Assembly (NCBI RefSeq): GCF_003309065.1
Contig: NZ_POAF01000005.1
Coordinates: 1 to 64,000, forward strand
Length of the DNA: 64,000 bases
Source: Glutamicibacter soli
Lineage (GTDB): Bacteria; Actinomycetota; Actinomycetes; Actinomycetales; Micrococcaceae
Direction of reading: 5' to 3'
The position numbers and the translations under genes are program-made. This document shows, piece after piece, positions 38,008 through 46,879 of this stretch (positions within the stretch are counted from its first letter, which is position 1; each line of letters starts with the position of its first letter). Under the pieces are notes generated by a model that was not told where the DNA came from, did not search any database, and saw only the letters and a program-made list of their open reading frames with translations.

Positions 38008-38970
38008 TTAATCGGCGCGGTTTTCGGGGCTTTGGCTCACTGCTGCGCCCCGCGTATCTACGTCGTGGTCTTCGCGCTTGGCACGGGTCTGCAGCGCCCG
38101 CGCAGCCAACTGGTCGGCGTTCGGGTAGTAGACCTCTTCAAGCACCAGCGCCCGGGGGTGAGCCAGCTTGGTTTTTGAATCGCGGACCATCTCTTCGAGA
38201 CGGCTTGCCAGGAAGCCCGGTTGCTCCCGCCCATCGCCCACCATCATGGCAGCGCCGATCAGGGCCCTGACCATGTTGTGGCAGAAAGCGTCTGCCTTAA
38301 GGTGGGCGAGGATGACTCCGTCCTCGGTACGGGTGAAACTGAATTCCTGCAGCGTGCGGATGGTTGTCGCATCGGGGCGGGGTTTGCAGTAGGTCAGGAA
38401 GTCGTGGCGTCCCAGCACGGTCTGCGCCTCGCGGTTCATCGCTTCGACATCCAACGGTTCGCGATGCCAGGTCGTCAGGTGGCGGGTCAGCGGATCCCAG
38501 CGCTCGATACCATCGGCAATCCGGTAGGAATAGCGGCGGGCCAGCGCGGAGAACCGGGCGTCGAAGCCGTCCGGGGCAACTTCGGCCTCATGCACCCACA
38601 CGGCACCATCCTGGCGACCCAGAATGCCATTGATGCGGCGCACCAGCGCAGGTCCAGGGGCCAAGGGAGAGCGGCGCGGCAGGCCGTCGAATTCTTCCTG
38701 GGTCAGGTCTAGGTGGACCACCTGGCGCCGGGCATGCACCCCTGCGTCGGTACGGCCGGCCACCACCACGCGAACACGCCGGCGAATCAGCGTCTCAAGC
38801 GCTTCTTCAACAAGCTGCTGGACGCCGGTGACATTGGGCTGGCGAGCCCACCCGTTGTAGGCGGCGCCGTCATATCCGAGGACCATGCGCATCCGAATCC
38901 ACGCCGGGGTGCGGGTCTCCCCCACGGCCACGGTTCCCAGCGGATCAAAGATTTCAGACTGCGCACTCAT
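38008..38970 (-). CDS. truA: tRNA pseudouridine(38-40) synthase TruA
   Basis: Isomerises uridines 38-40 in the anticodon arm. 320 residues. LGYDGAAYNGWARQP and the catalytic GRTDAGVHA with Asp75 are present, as are RFSAL-RRYSYRI and YNPNAD-like C-terminal segments. Often downstream of rplQ in bacteria; here a lipoprotein gene on the other strand separates it from rplQ. ATG 38970 chosen; the frame opens 3 codons earlier without a ribosome site. Confidence 0.95.
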   Translation of the reverse strand: MSAQSEIFDPLGTVAVGETRTPAWIRMRMVLGYDGAAYNGWARQPNVTGVQQLVEEALETLIRRRVRVVVAGRTDAGVHARRQVVHLDLTQEEFDGLPRRSPLAPGPALVRRINGILGRQDGAVWVHEAEVAPDGFDARFSALARRYSYRIADGIERWDPLTRHLTTWHREPLDVEAMNREAQTVLGRHDFLTYCKPRPDATTIRTLQEFSFTRTEDGVILAHLKADAFCHNMVRALIGAAMMVGDGREQPGFLASRLEEMVRDSKTKLAHPRALVLEEVYYPNADQLAARALQTRAKREDHDVDTRGAAVSQSPENRAD

Positions 38971-39063
38971 GAATACCATTATGCGCAGTGGCTTTTCATC
39001 TCACCGAATTCGGTGGCTGGTTTCACAGACCAGACGTGCCTCAGTGGCATCGAATTAGCCATT

Positions 39064-39076
39064 CTGTAGACTACAG
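39064..39076. promoter_or_regulatory. Short palindrome upstream of the lipoprotein gene
   Basis: CTGTAG-A-CTACAG, a perfect 13-base inverted repeat containing a TAGACT that could be a -10 box for the plus-strand gene. It sits in the divergent truA/lipoprotein region. Confidence 0.25.
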
Positions 39077-39137
39077 CGTAATTCGTACATTCAACGGCGA
39101 AACAACAGACCAGTCCGCTTACCCCACAAGGATCAGC

Positions 39138-39572
39138 ATGTTCAGAAAATTCTCCGCCGCAACTGCCCTCTTCTGTTTAGGGCTCACCGCTCTGACGGGA
39201 TGTAGCGTGAAGCTCTCCACGGAAGAAACTTGCGACTACCTCAACCAGCAAATCAAGGAGCGTGAGATCAATATGAAGTTCGAAACAGGTGACATCAAGC
39301 TGGCAAAAAGCGAGATAAGAGACTATGAATCGGCGCTTGAGGAGTTCGATGCAATGCTAAAGGACACGGCCGGCAAGACCGGAGACAAGCAGTTGCAAGA
39401 ATCCTTGATATCCGCAGCAGGCCAAAGCACTTCAGCCTTGAAGATTCTGGCTGACGATAGCTCAGACTTCGAAGCCCAAATGGAAAGTATCAGCGAGCTG
39501 AATACAGCGTCCCAGCAACAGAACACGGAGTATCTGGGCACCGCATGCCCTAATCTGGACTCAGTCGGTTGA
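39138..39572 (+). CDS. Putative helical lipoprotein
   Basis: A 144-residue protein not recognised as any family. ATG 39138 follows AAGGA. The signal MFRKFSAATALFCLGLTALTGC ends in lipobox LTGC with Cys22. The mature protein is polar, rich in Glu, Lys, Gln and Ser, and predicted to be nearly all helical (for example EIRDYESALEEFDAML), with two more cysteines (ETCDYL and TACPNL) that could form a disulfide bridging the ends. A helical hairpin on the cell surface is the simplest picture. GC is lower than in the flanking ribosomal genes, suggesting a later insertion between rplQ and truA. Confidence 0.7.
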   Translation: MFRKFSAATALFCLGLTALTGCSVKLSTEETCDYLNQQIKEREINMKFETGDIKLAKSEIRDYESALEEFDAMLKDTAGKTGDKQLQESLISAAGQSTSALKILADDSSDFEAQMESISELNTASQQQNTEYLGTACPNLDSVG

Positions 39573-39667
39573 TACGCTAGCCGGATTCCAGGCCTGCAGC
39601 TGGCACCATGCGAACGACGCAGAAATACTGGCATCATTCATGCATGCTTTGCCCTGAACCTCGAAGC

Positions 39668-39708
39668 AAAAATCCCCGGAATACCGATCAGGTATTCCGG
39701 GGATTTTT
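39668..39708. terminator. Bidirectional terminator between rplQ and the lipoprotein gene
   Basis: A perfect 18-base inverted repeat (AAAAATCCCCGGAATACC and complement) with a 5-base loop, with A5/T5 ends on both sides. It closes the infA-rplQ operon on the minus strand and the lipoprotein gene on the plus strand. Confidence 0.92.
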
Positions 39709-39744
39709 GACGCTTCAAGCGCCGAAGATGCTAAGCGCTAGGGC

Positions 39745-40194
39745 TTAGGCCTCTTCGGTAGCTTCAGCAGCCTTCTCGGTAGCCTTGGTGGCTTCCTTGA
39801 CGACAGCCTGCTTTGGCGAAACTGGCTCCATCACGAGCTCGATAACAGCCATAGGAGCGTTGTCGCCCTTGCGGTTACCGATCTTGGTGATGCGGGTGTA
39901 GCCACCGTTGCGGTCAGCCATGGCTGGTGCGATGTTCTCGAACAGTTCGTGAACGATCGACTTGTTGGTGCGCGAACGCGAAGCGATCACGGACTGGACG
40001 CGACGACGCGAAGCGAGGTCTCCGCGCTTTGCGAAGGTGATCAGGCGCTCTGCGTGTGGACGCAGACGCTTGGCGCGGGTCAGGGTGGTGGTGATCTTCT
40101 TGTTCTCGAAGAGCTGTGCCGACATGTTAGCGAAGATCAGTCGCTCATGTGCTGCACTGCCGCCGAGACGCGGACCCTTGGTGGGGGTAGGCAT
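39745..40194 (-). CDS. rplQ: 50S ribosomal protein L17
   Basis: 149 residues. The core begins [20 protein letters not shown] and contains [14 protein letters not shown]. The C-terminal 30 residues are an Ala/Glu/Lys-rich tail absent in E. coli but common in actinobacteria. Last gene of infA-rpmJ-rpsM-rpsK-rpoA-rplQ, 83 bases after rpoA, followed by a strong terminator. Confidence 0.97.
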   Translation of the reverse strand: MPTPTKGPRLGGSAAHERLIFANMSAQLFENKKITTTLTRAKRLRPHAERLITFAKRGDLASRRRVQSVIASRSRTNKSIVHELFENIAPAMADRNGGYTRITKIGNRKGDNAPMAVIELVMEPVSPKQAVVKEATKATEKAAEATEEA

Positions 40195-40277
40195 TGTGGT
40201 TCTCCTAGATGAATAACCCGTTCCGTACGATTAGGCCGTATGGACGGATGAAGTAGTGTGTCGCGAGACTCAGGTCT

Positions 40278-41279
40278 TTACAGACCCTCGTCGTAGTCGT
40301 CGCCATCATCGATGGCGCTACGAGCGGCCAGATCGAAGCCTGGAGGGGAATCCTTCAGGGCCAGACCCAGTTCAACAAGCTTGGCCTTGACTTCGTCAAT
40401 GGACTTCGCACCGAAGTTACGGATATCCATCAGGTCAGCCTCGGAGCGAGTGACAAGTTCACCCACAGAGTGGATGCCCTCACGCTTCAAGCAGTTGTAC
40501 GAACGAACGGTGAGTTCCAGATCCTCAATCGGCAGTGCCATGTCGGCAGCCAGGGCTGCGTCGGTTGGCGATGGGCCGATTTCGATACCCTCGGCTGCAG
40601 TGTTCAGTTCGCGGAACAAACCGAACAGTTCAACCAGGGTGGTTCCTGCGGATGCAACTGCATCGCGCGGGGTGATCGATTCCTTGGTCTCCACGTCGAC
40701 GATCAAGCGATCGAAGTCGGTGCGCTGCTCAACACGGGTAGCCTCCACGCGGAAGGTCACCTTCAGCACCGGGGAGTAGATCGAATCCACAGGGATACGA
40801 CCGATCTCGCCATCAGCGCTCTTGTTCTGCGAGGCAGACACGTAACCGCGGCCGCGCTCAATGGTCAGTTCCATGTCGAACTTGCCATTGGCGTTTAGGG
40901 TCGCGATGTGCAGATCAGGGTTGTGGAACTCCACACCGGCTGGCGGGGTGATGTCCGCTGCGGTGACGACGCCTGGTCCCTGCTTGCGCAGGTAGGCGAC
41001 GACTGGCTCGTCGTGCTCGGAAGACACGGATAGGTTCTTGATGTTCAGAACCAGTTCGGTGACGTCTTCCTTGACACCGGCTACGGTGGTGAACTCGTGC
41101 AGCACGCCGTCGATACGAATGCTGGTGACGGATGCACCAGGAATCGAGGACAGCAGGGTGCGGCGGAGCGAGTTACCAAGGGTGTAACCAAAGCCTGGCT
41201 CCAGCGGTTCGATAACGAAACGGGAGCGGTTTTCGGCAACTACTTCTTCGGTCAGGGTTGGGCGCTGCGTAATGAGCAC
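40278..41279 (-). CDS. rpoA: DNA-directed RNA polymerase subunit alpha
   Basis: 333 residues. The N-terminal domain (1 to about 225) dimerises and assembles beta and beta' ([33 protein letters not shown]). The C-terminal domain (about 245-315) binds DNA and activators ([22 protein letters not shown], split here, and [11 protein letters not shown]). The C-terminus ends in an acidic [10 protein letters not shown] tail. GTG start with GAAAGGA upstream. The lead of 168 bases after rpsK contains a stem-loop. Confidence 0.98.
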   Translation of the reverse strand: MLITQRPTLTEEVVAENRSRFVIEPLEPGFGYTLGNSLRRTLLSSIPGASVTSIRIDGVLHEFTTVAGVKEDVTELVLNIKNLSVSSEHDEPVVAYLRKQGPGVVTAADITPPAGVEFHNPDLHIATLNANGKFDMELTIERGRGYVSASQNKSADGEIGRIPVDSIYSPVLKVTFRVEATRVEQRTDFDRLIVDVETKESITPRDAVASAGTTLVELFGLFRELNTAAEGIEIGPSPTDAALAADMALPIEDLELTVRSYNCLKREGIHSVGELVTRSEADLMDIRNFGAKSIDEVKAKLVELGLALKDSPPGFDLAARSAIDDGDDYDEGL

Positions 41280-41386
41280 TTACATTTCCTTTCAGCGAGC
41301 GTCCGCTATATGACGCCTCACGGGGGTGGAAACGACGGTAGCCTGAGGTGGCCGTTCGTCTTTTTGCAGGCTTATAAGTCCAAGAT

Positions 41387-41422
41387 AGTCACCGGAGCAC
41401 TCAGATGAATGCTTCGGTGACT
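41387..41422 (-). other. Stem-loop between rpsK and rpoA
   Basis: A 13-base stem (AGTCACCGAAGCA with its partner, one G-U) and 10-base loop in the 168-base spacer. No T run follows directly on the minus strand, so it may be an RNA-processing or stability element instead of a terminator. Confidence 0.45.
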
Positions 41423-41447
41423 TCTCAGGCTTAGCCTAGCGAATCAA

Positions 41448-41849
41448 TTAGACGCGGCGACGCTTCGATGGGCGGCAACCGTTGTGTGCGCTTGGGGAAA
41501 CATCCTGGATGGATCCAACCTCAAGGCCAGCAGCCTGCAGCGAACGGATCGCGGTTTCGCGTCCCGAGCCCGGGCCCTTGACGAAAACGTCAACCTTGCG
41601 CATGCCGTGCTCCTGCGCACGCTTGGCAGCGGCTTCAGCAGCCATCTGGGCAGCGTACGGGGTCGACTTACGCGAGCCCTTCATGCCTACCTCGCCGGCC
41701 GAAGCCCACGAGATCACAGCGCCAGTCGGATCGGTGATCGAAACGATGGTGTTGTTGAAGGTGCTCTTGATATGCGCCTGTCCCTGGGCGATATTCTTTT
41801 TGTCCTTGCGACGCGGCTTACGTACCGCTCCACGAGTCTTTGGGGGCAT
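41448..41849 (-). CDS. rpsK: 30S ribosomal protein S11
   Basis: 133 residues, platform protein near the E-site mRNA. Signatures: [37 protein letters not shown] and [13 protein letters not shown], ending [11 protein letters not shown]. An N-terminal Lys/Arg-rich stretch precedes the core. It lies 43 bases after rpsM in the alpha operon. Confidence 0.98.
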   Translation of the reverse strand: MPPKTRGAVRKPRRKDKKNIAQGQAHIKSTFNNTIVSITDPTGAVISWASAGEVGMKGSRKSTPYAAQMAAEAAAKRAQEHGMRKVDVFVKGPGSGRETAIRSLQAAGLEVGSIQDVSPSAHNGCRPSKRRRV

Positions 41850-41892
41850 TTCTTCTCCTACGAAAAAGGTTTTTGAACTAGACCGCTAAGAT

Positions 41893-42267
41893 TTAGCGAG
41901 TCTTCTTCTTACCGGCTACGGTGCGCTTCGGGCCCTTGCGGGTACGAGCGTTGGTCTTGGTGCGCTGACCGCGGACCGGCAGGCCCTTACGGTGACGAAG
42001 ACCTTCGTAGGATCCGATTTCAACCTTGCGGCGGATGTCAGCCTGAACCTCGCGGCGCAGGTCACCTTCCACCTTGTAGGTGCCTTCGATGAAGTCACGA
42101 AGCTGAACGAGCTCAGCGTCGGTGAGATCCTTCACGCGGGTATCCGGGGAGATCCCGGTTGCTGCGATGGTCTCTTCTGCACGGGTCTTGCCCACGCCGT
42201 AGATGTAAGTCAGCGCGATGATTACGCGCTTCTCGCGTGGGATGTCCACGCCTGCTAAACGAGCCAA
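41893..42267 (-). CDS. rpsM: 30S ribosomal protein S13
   Basis: 124 residues of the head protein that contacts the P-site tRNA and L5. I chose the TTG at 42267, which gives the expected N-terminus (M)[13 protein letters not shown] and has AAAGG 7 bases upstream; the frame opens five codons earlier without support. The C-terminal [19 protein letters not shown] tail is typical. The spacer to rpmJ (149 bases) carries two tight palindromes. Confidence 0.97.
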   Translation of the reverse strand: MARLAGVDIPREKRVIIALTYIYGVGKTRAEETIAATGISPDTRVKDLTDAELVQLRDFIEGTYKVEGDLRREVQADIRRKVEIGSYEGLRHRKGLPVRGQRTKTNARTRKGPKRTVAGKKKTR

Positions 42268-42308
42268 GTGGCTACCTTTCAACCAACGGAGGTCTGGAGC
42301 AGCACCTT

Positions 42309-42326
42309 CCGCGAGGGTCCTCGCGG
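42309..42326. repeat. Palindrome in the rpmJ-rpsM spacer (1)
   Basis: CCGCGAGG-GT-CCTCGCGG: 8-base perfect arms around 2 bases. Confidence 0.5.
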
Positions 42327-42352
42327 CCCCGGCCTCCGAATCCGGGGGTGTA

Positions 42353-42370
42353 CGGCAACCTGGGTTGCCG
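42353..42370. repeat. Palindrome in the rpmJ-rpsM spacer (2)
   Basis: CGGCAACC-TG-GGTTGCCG: 8-base perfect arms around 2 bases, 26 bases beyond the first palindrome. Confidence 0.5.
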
Positions 42371-42416
42371 CGGTACTGCCTATATGACTACGCGTGGGAA
42401 ATCCCGAAAAACGGAA

Positions 42417-42530
42417 TTAGCCCTGACGCTGCTTGTGGCGTGGGTTCTCGCAGATCACCATGACGCGACCATTGCGGCGAATCACCTTGCACTTGTCGCA
42501 GATCGGCTTCACGCTAGGGTTAACCTTCAA
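42417..42530 (-). CDS. rpmJ: 50S ribosomal protein L36 (zinc-binding type)
   Basis: A 37-residue gene too short for usual ORF cut-offs. It starts at TTG 42530 (GAGGAG 7 bases upstream) and reads (M)[14 protein letters not shown] to [10 protein letters not shown], the L36 sequence. Cys11, Cys14, Cys27 and His32 form the zinc site, so this is the C+ form. It is 125 bases after infA and 149 before rpsM. Confidence 0.96.
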   Translation of the reverse strand: MKVNPSVKPICDKCKVIRRNGRVMVICENPRHKQRQG

Positions 42531-42655
42531 GGGTTTACTCCTCTTGCGGTTGCAGTTAAATGTGGAGCAGTAAAAAGCTTATCCAAGAACATTGCTCTAG
42601 CGGGCGCTTTGCGATGAATCGCACAACGTCCGCCAGAAAAGTCCAAGAGTGCTGT

Positions 42656-42877
42656 TTACTTGTAGCGGTAAACGATACGGCCTCGGTTGAGGTCGTATGG
42701 GCTCATTTCAACCTGCACTCGGTCCTCTGGGAGGATTCGAATGTAGTGCTGACGCATCTTACCCGAGATAGTGGCGAGCACCACGTGTCCATTCGGCAGC
42801 TCCACGCGGAACATCGCGTTCGGCAGCGCTTCGGTCACAGTGCCCTCTACCTGGATGACACCTTCCTTCTTGCCCAT
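42656..42877 (-). CDS. infA: Translation initiation factor IF-1
   Basis: 73 residues of the OB fold that occupies the 30S A site during initiation. [20 protein letters not shown] and [23 protein letters not shown] (trimmed) are characteristic. The ATG at 42877 follows GGGGAAA; the open extension upstream lies in the leader. First gene of the infA-rpmJ-rpsM-rpsK-rpoA-rplQ unit, with its promoter in the 170 bases between here and the map terminator. Confidence 0.97.
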   Translation of the reverse strand: MGKKEGVIQVEGTVTEALPNAMFRVELPNGHVVLATISGKMRQHYIRILPEDRVQVEMSPYDLNRGRIVYRYK

Positions 42878-43048
42878 TTTCCCCGCTAACTTTGGTTGCC
42901 TTGGTTTCCCTCGGCAAGTAATTGGTTCTGGTTCGCGACCGGTGCAACCCCAACCTAAGGTTTTGGGCGCACTTAAATAACGAACCAACAGACAACACTA
43001 CGCCATCACCACGGCCTTCGCCAATTCGGACCGTGTTTTAAACTGTTA

Positions 43049-43084
43049 GATCCAGCACTCCGCGTGGATGCGGAGTGCTGGATC
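43049..43084 (-). terminator. Hairpin terminator of map
   Basis: GATCCAGCACTCCGC and its perfect complement with a 6-base loop, 17 bases beyond the map stop. It separates the secY unit from the infA unit. Confidence 0.75.
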
Positions 43085-43101
43085 TTCAGTGGACAGGTAC
43101 C

Positions 43102-43935
43102 CTATGGGCGGATTGGCGACGGGGTCACGCCGAACGGCGCCAGGCCGGCCTCTCCCCCGTCATGGGCCGAGAGTACCCAGACGCCGCCCATGGTGAAGGC
43201 GACGGTGTGCTCCCACTGCGAGGCGTTGGACTTGTCGTTGGTGACCACCGTCCAGTCGTCCTCAAGCACCGAGGTCTCGATGCCGCCGCGCACCAGCATC
43301 GGCTCGATGGCTAGGGCCATGCCCGGCTTGATGCGCGGACCACGGTGGCCGGAGTTGTAGTTCAGCACGTCCGGAGCCATGTGCATCTCGGAGCCGATGC
43401 CGTGGCCGCAGTAGTCTTCCAAGATGCCCAGCTCGTCGCCCGGCTGGCTGGTCACGAAGTCGTCGATGGCGGTGCCGATCTGGCCGATGAAGCGGGCCTT
43501 GGCCGCGGCGGCGATGCCTGCCCACATGGCCTGCTCGGTGATGTCGCTCAGGCGCTGGTCTGCCGGGTCGATGTTCTTGCCCACCAGCACGGTGCGCGCC
43601 GAGTCCGAGTGCCAGCCGTCCACAATGGCGCCGCCGTCGATCTTCAGCACGTCACCGTCCTTCAGCTCGTAGTCCGACGGGAAGCCGTGCACGACCTCGT
43701 GGTTGACCGAGGCGCAGATATTGGCCGGGAACCCGTGGTAGCCGAGGAAGTTGCTGGTGGCTCCGTGGCGCTCCAGCACCTTGGCGAAGACCTTGTCAAC
43801 GGCGGCGGTGGTGATGCCCGGGCGTGCCATGGCGACGGCCTCATCCAGCGCCTCGGCCAGCACCAGGCCGGCTTCACGCATCTTCAGGATTTCCGAGTTG
43901 GATTTGTACTCAATTCGCGGCTGTCCAAGTGCCAA
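43102..43935 (-). CDS. map: Methionine aminopeptidase, type I
   Basis: Removes the initiator methionine. 277 residues. Metal ligands lie in DGWHSDSART (Asp), GHGIGSEMH (His) and the EPMLVRGG glutamate. NHEVVHGFPS carries the active-site histidine. Start is a TTG at 43935 with AGGGGAG upstream. It follows adk by 147 bases, the normal secY-adk-map order, though this larger gap could hold its own promoter. Confidence 0.96.
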   Translation of the reverse strand: MALGQPRIEYKSNSEILKMREAGLVLAEALDEAVAMARPGITTAAVDKVFAKVLERHGATSNFLGYHGFPANICASVNHEVVHGFPSDYELKDGDVLKIDGGAIVDGWHSDSARTVLVGKNIDPADQRLSDITEQAMWAGIAAAAKARFIGQIGTAIDDFVTSQPGDELGILEDYCGHGIGSEMHMAPDVLNYNSGHRGPRIKPGMALAIEPMLVRGGIETSVLEDDWTVVTNDKSNASQWEHTVAFTMGGVWVLSAHDGGEAGLAPFGVTPSPIRP

Positions 43936-44082
43936 GGTAACTCCCCTAGGTGTTCACGGGTTGCTCGCCGCCGGCGGTTGCCGGCGTTGGTGCGAGCCTT
44001 CAGTCTGTAAAATCACGCAGGGACCGTGCCGCTCGCCCGTAGGCTTGCCGTGCACGGTCCCTGCGCGTGAGAACGCTTGCGC

Positions 44083-44655
44083 TTAGGCGTTGACGTTCAA
44101 TGCGGCCATGACGCGGTCGGTGACCTCGTCGATGGCGCCGATGCCGTCGACCTTGCGCACGATGCCACGTTCTTCGTAGCGGTCGACCACGATCTTGGTC
44201 TCTGCGTTGTACAGGCCCAGGCGGTGGCGGATGACCTCTTCGGTGTCGTCCGCGCGGCCTTCGATCTCTGCACGCTTCAGGAGCCGGGCAACCAGCTCGT
44301 CGTCGTCGGCGGTCAGCTGCAGCACTGCGTCCAGGGCGATGCCCTTGGCTTCCAGCATTGCATCCAGCGCGTCGACCTGTGCGCTGGTGCGCGGGTAGCC
44401 GTCCAGCAGGAAGCCGGTGGCCACATCGTCCTGGTTCAGGCGGTCTTCGACCATGTTGTTGGTGACCGAATCAGGTACAAAGTCGCCATTGTCGATGTAC
44501 TTGCTGGCTTCGATACCCAGCGGGGTGCCGCCCTTGACGTTCGCGCGGAAGATGTCGCCGGTGGAGATCGCGGGGATCTCCAGGCGCTCGGAGATCTTCA
44601 CGGCCTGGGTTCCTTTACCGGCGCCCGGCGGTCCAATGATAAGCAGTCGACTCAT
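44083..44655 (-). CDS. adk: Adenylate kinase
   Basis: Interconverts 2 ADP with ATP and AMP. 190 residues with P-loop GPPGAGKGT at 8-16, the AMP-binding STGDIFRA, and GYPRTSAQ. It is the short form without a zinc LID domain, as in most actinobacteria. The ATG overlaps the secY stop by 4 bases. Confidence 0.97.
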   Translation of the reverse strand: MSRLLIIGPPGAGKGTQAVKISERLEIPAISTGDIFRANVKGGTPLGIEASKYIDNGDFVPDSVTNNMVEDRLNQDDVATGFLLDGYPRTSAQVDALDAMLEAKGIALDAVLQLTADDDELVARLLKRAEIEGRADDTEEVIRHRLGLYNAETKIVVDRYEERGIVRKVDGIGAIDEVTDRVMAALNVNA

Positions 44656-45956
44656 CGCAGTAGCCCTTCGTAGTTTCGTTGCTGCATTTGAGCATTGATT
44701 TGTTTGACGGTCTCAAGACCAACACCAACCATGATGATGATCGAGGTGCCGCCGAATGGGAAACTCTGATCTGCGTTGATCAACACGAAGGCAATCAATG
44801 GAATCAACGCGACGAATGCCAAGTACAGCGAACCCGGGAACGTGATCCGCGAGATCACGTACTGCAGGTACTCGGCGGTCGGACGGCCGGCCCGGATGCC
44901 CGGGATGAAGCCGCCGTACTTCTTCATGTTGTCCGCCACCTCAACCGGGTTGAAGGTGATGGCTACGTAGAAGTAGGTGAAGCCGATGGTCAGCAAGGTG
45001 TACACCAGCATGTACCACGGCGAGGAGGTCGAGGAGTGCGTCTGCAGCCACAGCGCCCAGTCCGGCAGCGTGCCGTCCGGGTTCTGGTTGAACTGCACGA
45101 TCATCTGCGGCAGGGCCAGGATCGAGCTGGCGAAGATCACCGGGATCACGTTAGCCATGTTCAGCTTAAGCGGGATGTAAGTGGAGGTCCCGCCCACGGT
45201 GCGCCGACCGATGGTCCGCTTGGCGTACTGCACCGGCACGCGGCGCTGGGACTGTTCCACGAACACAACCAGGCCGATGATGACCAGGCCGATGGCGATG
45301 ACGCCGACGAAGGTCAGCCAGCCCTGGGTCTGCAGGATCGCGCCCATGGAGGCTGGGAAGCCCGAAGCGATCGAGGTGAAGATCAGGATCGACATGCCGT
45401 TGCCGATGCCGCGTTCGGTGATCAGCTCGCCCATCCACATGATCAGGCCGGTGCCTGCCGTGAGTGTGATGATCATCAGCAAGATGACGATCAGGCTGTC
45501 GTCCGGCACCAGCGGGAGGCTGCAGCTCGGGAACAGGTTGCCTGTGCGGGCCAAGGTCACCAAGGTGGTGCCCTGCAGCAGCGCCAAGGCGATGGTGAGG
45601 TAACGCGTGTACTGGGTCAGCTTGCCCTGGCCGGCCTGGCCTTCCTTGTGCAGGGTCTCGAAGTGCGGGATGACCACACGCAGCAGCTGCACGATGATGG
45701 CCGCCGTAATGTACGGCATGATGCCCATCGCGAAGATCGAAACCTGCAACAGGGCGCCGCCACTGAACAGATTCACAAATGAATAAAGTCCACCGGTGGT
45801 TTCACCCATTGCCAGACACTGCTGAACGTTGCTGTAATCAATACCCGGGGTCGGGATGAATACGCCGACACGGTAGATCGCGAGGATCCCCAGCGTGAAC
45901 AGCAACTTGTTGCGCAGATCAGGCGTCCGAAAAACTCGGGCTATGGCGCTGAACAA
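44652..45956 (-). CDS. secY: Protein translocase subunit SecY
   Basis: 434 residues with ten membrane helices, the core channel of the Sec translocon with SecE and SecG. GVFIPTPGID, the GGALLQVSIFAMGIMPYITA plug/helix-2 region (trimmed), and the large cytoplasmic loop with KRTIGRRTVGG are diagnostic. It starts at TTG 45956 with a strong AGGAGG 5 bases upstream. Separated from rplO by a terminator hairpin, so secY-adk-map appears to be its own operon. Confidence 0.97.
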   Translation of the reverse strand: MFSAIARVFRTPDLRNKLLFTLGILAIYRVGVFIPTPGIDYSNVQQCLAMGETTGGLYSFVNLFSGGALLQVSIFAMGIMPYITAAIIVQLLRVVIPHFETLHKEGQAGQGKLTQYTRYLTIALALLQGTTLVTLARTGNLFPSCSLPLVPDDSLIVILLMIITLTAGTGLIMWMGELITERGIGNGMSILIFTSIASGFPASMGAILQTQGWLTFVGVIAIGLVIIGLVVFVEQSQRRVPVQYAKRTIGRRTVGGTSTYIPLKLNMANVIPVIFASSILALPQMIVQFNQNPDGTLPDWALWLQTHSSTSSPWYMLVYTLLTIGFTYFYVAITFNPVEVADNMKKYGGFIPGIRAGRPTAEYLQYVISRITFPGSLYLAFVALIPLIAFVLINADQSFPFGGTSIIIMVGVGLETVKQINAQMQQRNYEGLLR

Positions 45957-46147
45957 GCGTCCTCCTGAAGTATGTTCCTGAGTCGTTGAGCCAGATACGA
46001 CTACGACCTAATGATTCTAGCTGTCCTAGGTAGCTCCGCGCCAAATACGAGACACGGAAAATGCCCGGAATTTTCTCATTTGTAATAAGAACAGCCAGAT
46101 CACCGAAGCTATTTCCGGCGATCAGCCGAAAATCTTTGAGAAATGGA

Positions 46148-46189
46148 AAGCCCCCGTTCACCTTGAAAACTCAACGTGAACGGGGGCTT
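46148..46189. terminator. Terminator between rplO and secY
   Basis: AAGCCCCCGTTCAC and its perfect complement (14 bases) with a 14-base loop, 21 bases after the rplO stop. On the minus strand the stem is followed by a broken T run. Confidence 0.75.
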
Positions 46190-46209
46190 GGCCTTGGCTT
46201 GACCCTAGC

Positions 46210-46665
46210 TTAGAGGGTGTTTGCCGAGCCGCCGGCAGCAGCGATCTTCTCAGCAGCGGAAGTCGAGAAGGCATCAACCTTCACGTCGACCTTGACCGAG
46301 ATCTCGCCGGTGCCCAGCACCTTGACGGGCTGGTTCTTGCGAACGGCGCCCTTGGCAACGAGTGCCTCGACGGTGACTTCGCCACCCTCTGGGAACAGCT
46401 CCGAGATCTTGTCCAGGTTTACAACCTGGAACTCGACGCGGAACGGGTTCTTGAAGCCGCGCAGCTTCGGCAGACGCATGTGCAGCGGAAGCTGTCCGCC
46501 TGCGAAGCCTGCCTTCACCTGGTAACGAGCCTTGGTACCCTTGGTACCGCGACCGGCGGTCTTACCCTTCGATGCCTCACCACGACCAACACGGGTCTTG
46601 GCGGTCTTGGCACCTTCGGCTGGACGCAGGTGGTGTACCTTAAGTGCGTTTTCCTTCTGAGCCAT
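46210..46665 (-). CDS. rplO: 50S ribosomal protein L15
   Basis: 151 residues. [36 protein letters not shown] is the glycine/lysine-rich rRNA-binding N-terminus (trimmed), then [11 protein letters not shown]. Last gene of the spc operon, 2 bases after rpmD, with a hairpin behind it. Confidence 0.97.
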   Translation of the reverse strand: MAQKENALKVHHLRPAEGAKTAKTRVGRGEASKGKTAGRGTKGTKARYQVKAGFAGGQLPLHMRLPKLRGFKNPFRVEFQVVNLDKISELFPEGGEVTVEALVAKGAVRKNQPVKVLGTGEISVKVDVKVDAFSTSAAEKIAAAGGSANTL

Positions 46666-46667
46666 CT

Positions 46668-46874
46668 TTACTTCGCCTCCTCAACCTTCAGCAGGTGTGG
46701 GACCTTGTTGACCATGCCGACAGTCACAGGGTCAGCGGAGCGGACAACGGTGTGTCCGATGCGCTTCAGGCCCAGCGAGCGAACAACGTCGCGCTGTACC
46801 TGGTTACCACCGATGATGGACTTGATCTGGGTGATTTCCAGCTGGGCGTCGCTTGGAACAATGTTCTTAGCCAT
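46668..46874 (-). CDS. rpmD: 50S ribosomal protein L30
   Basis: 68 residues from ATG 46874. [29 protein letters not shown] and [14 protein letters not shown] are the L30 signatures. It sits between rpsE and rplO with 5- and 2-base gaps. Confidence 0.96.
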   Translation of the reverse strand: MAKNIVPSDAQLEITQIKSIIGGNQVQRDVVRSLGLKRIGHTVVRSADPVTVGMVNKVPHLLKVEEAK

Positions 46875-46879
46875 TGAAA

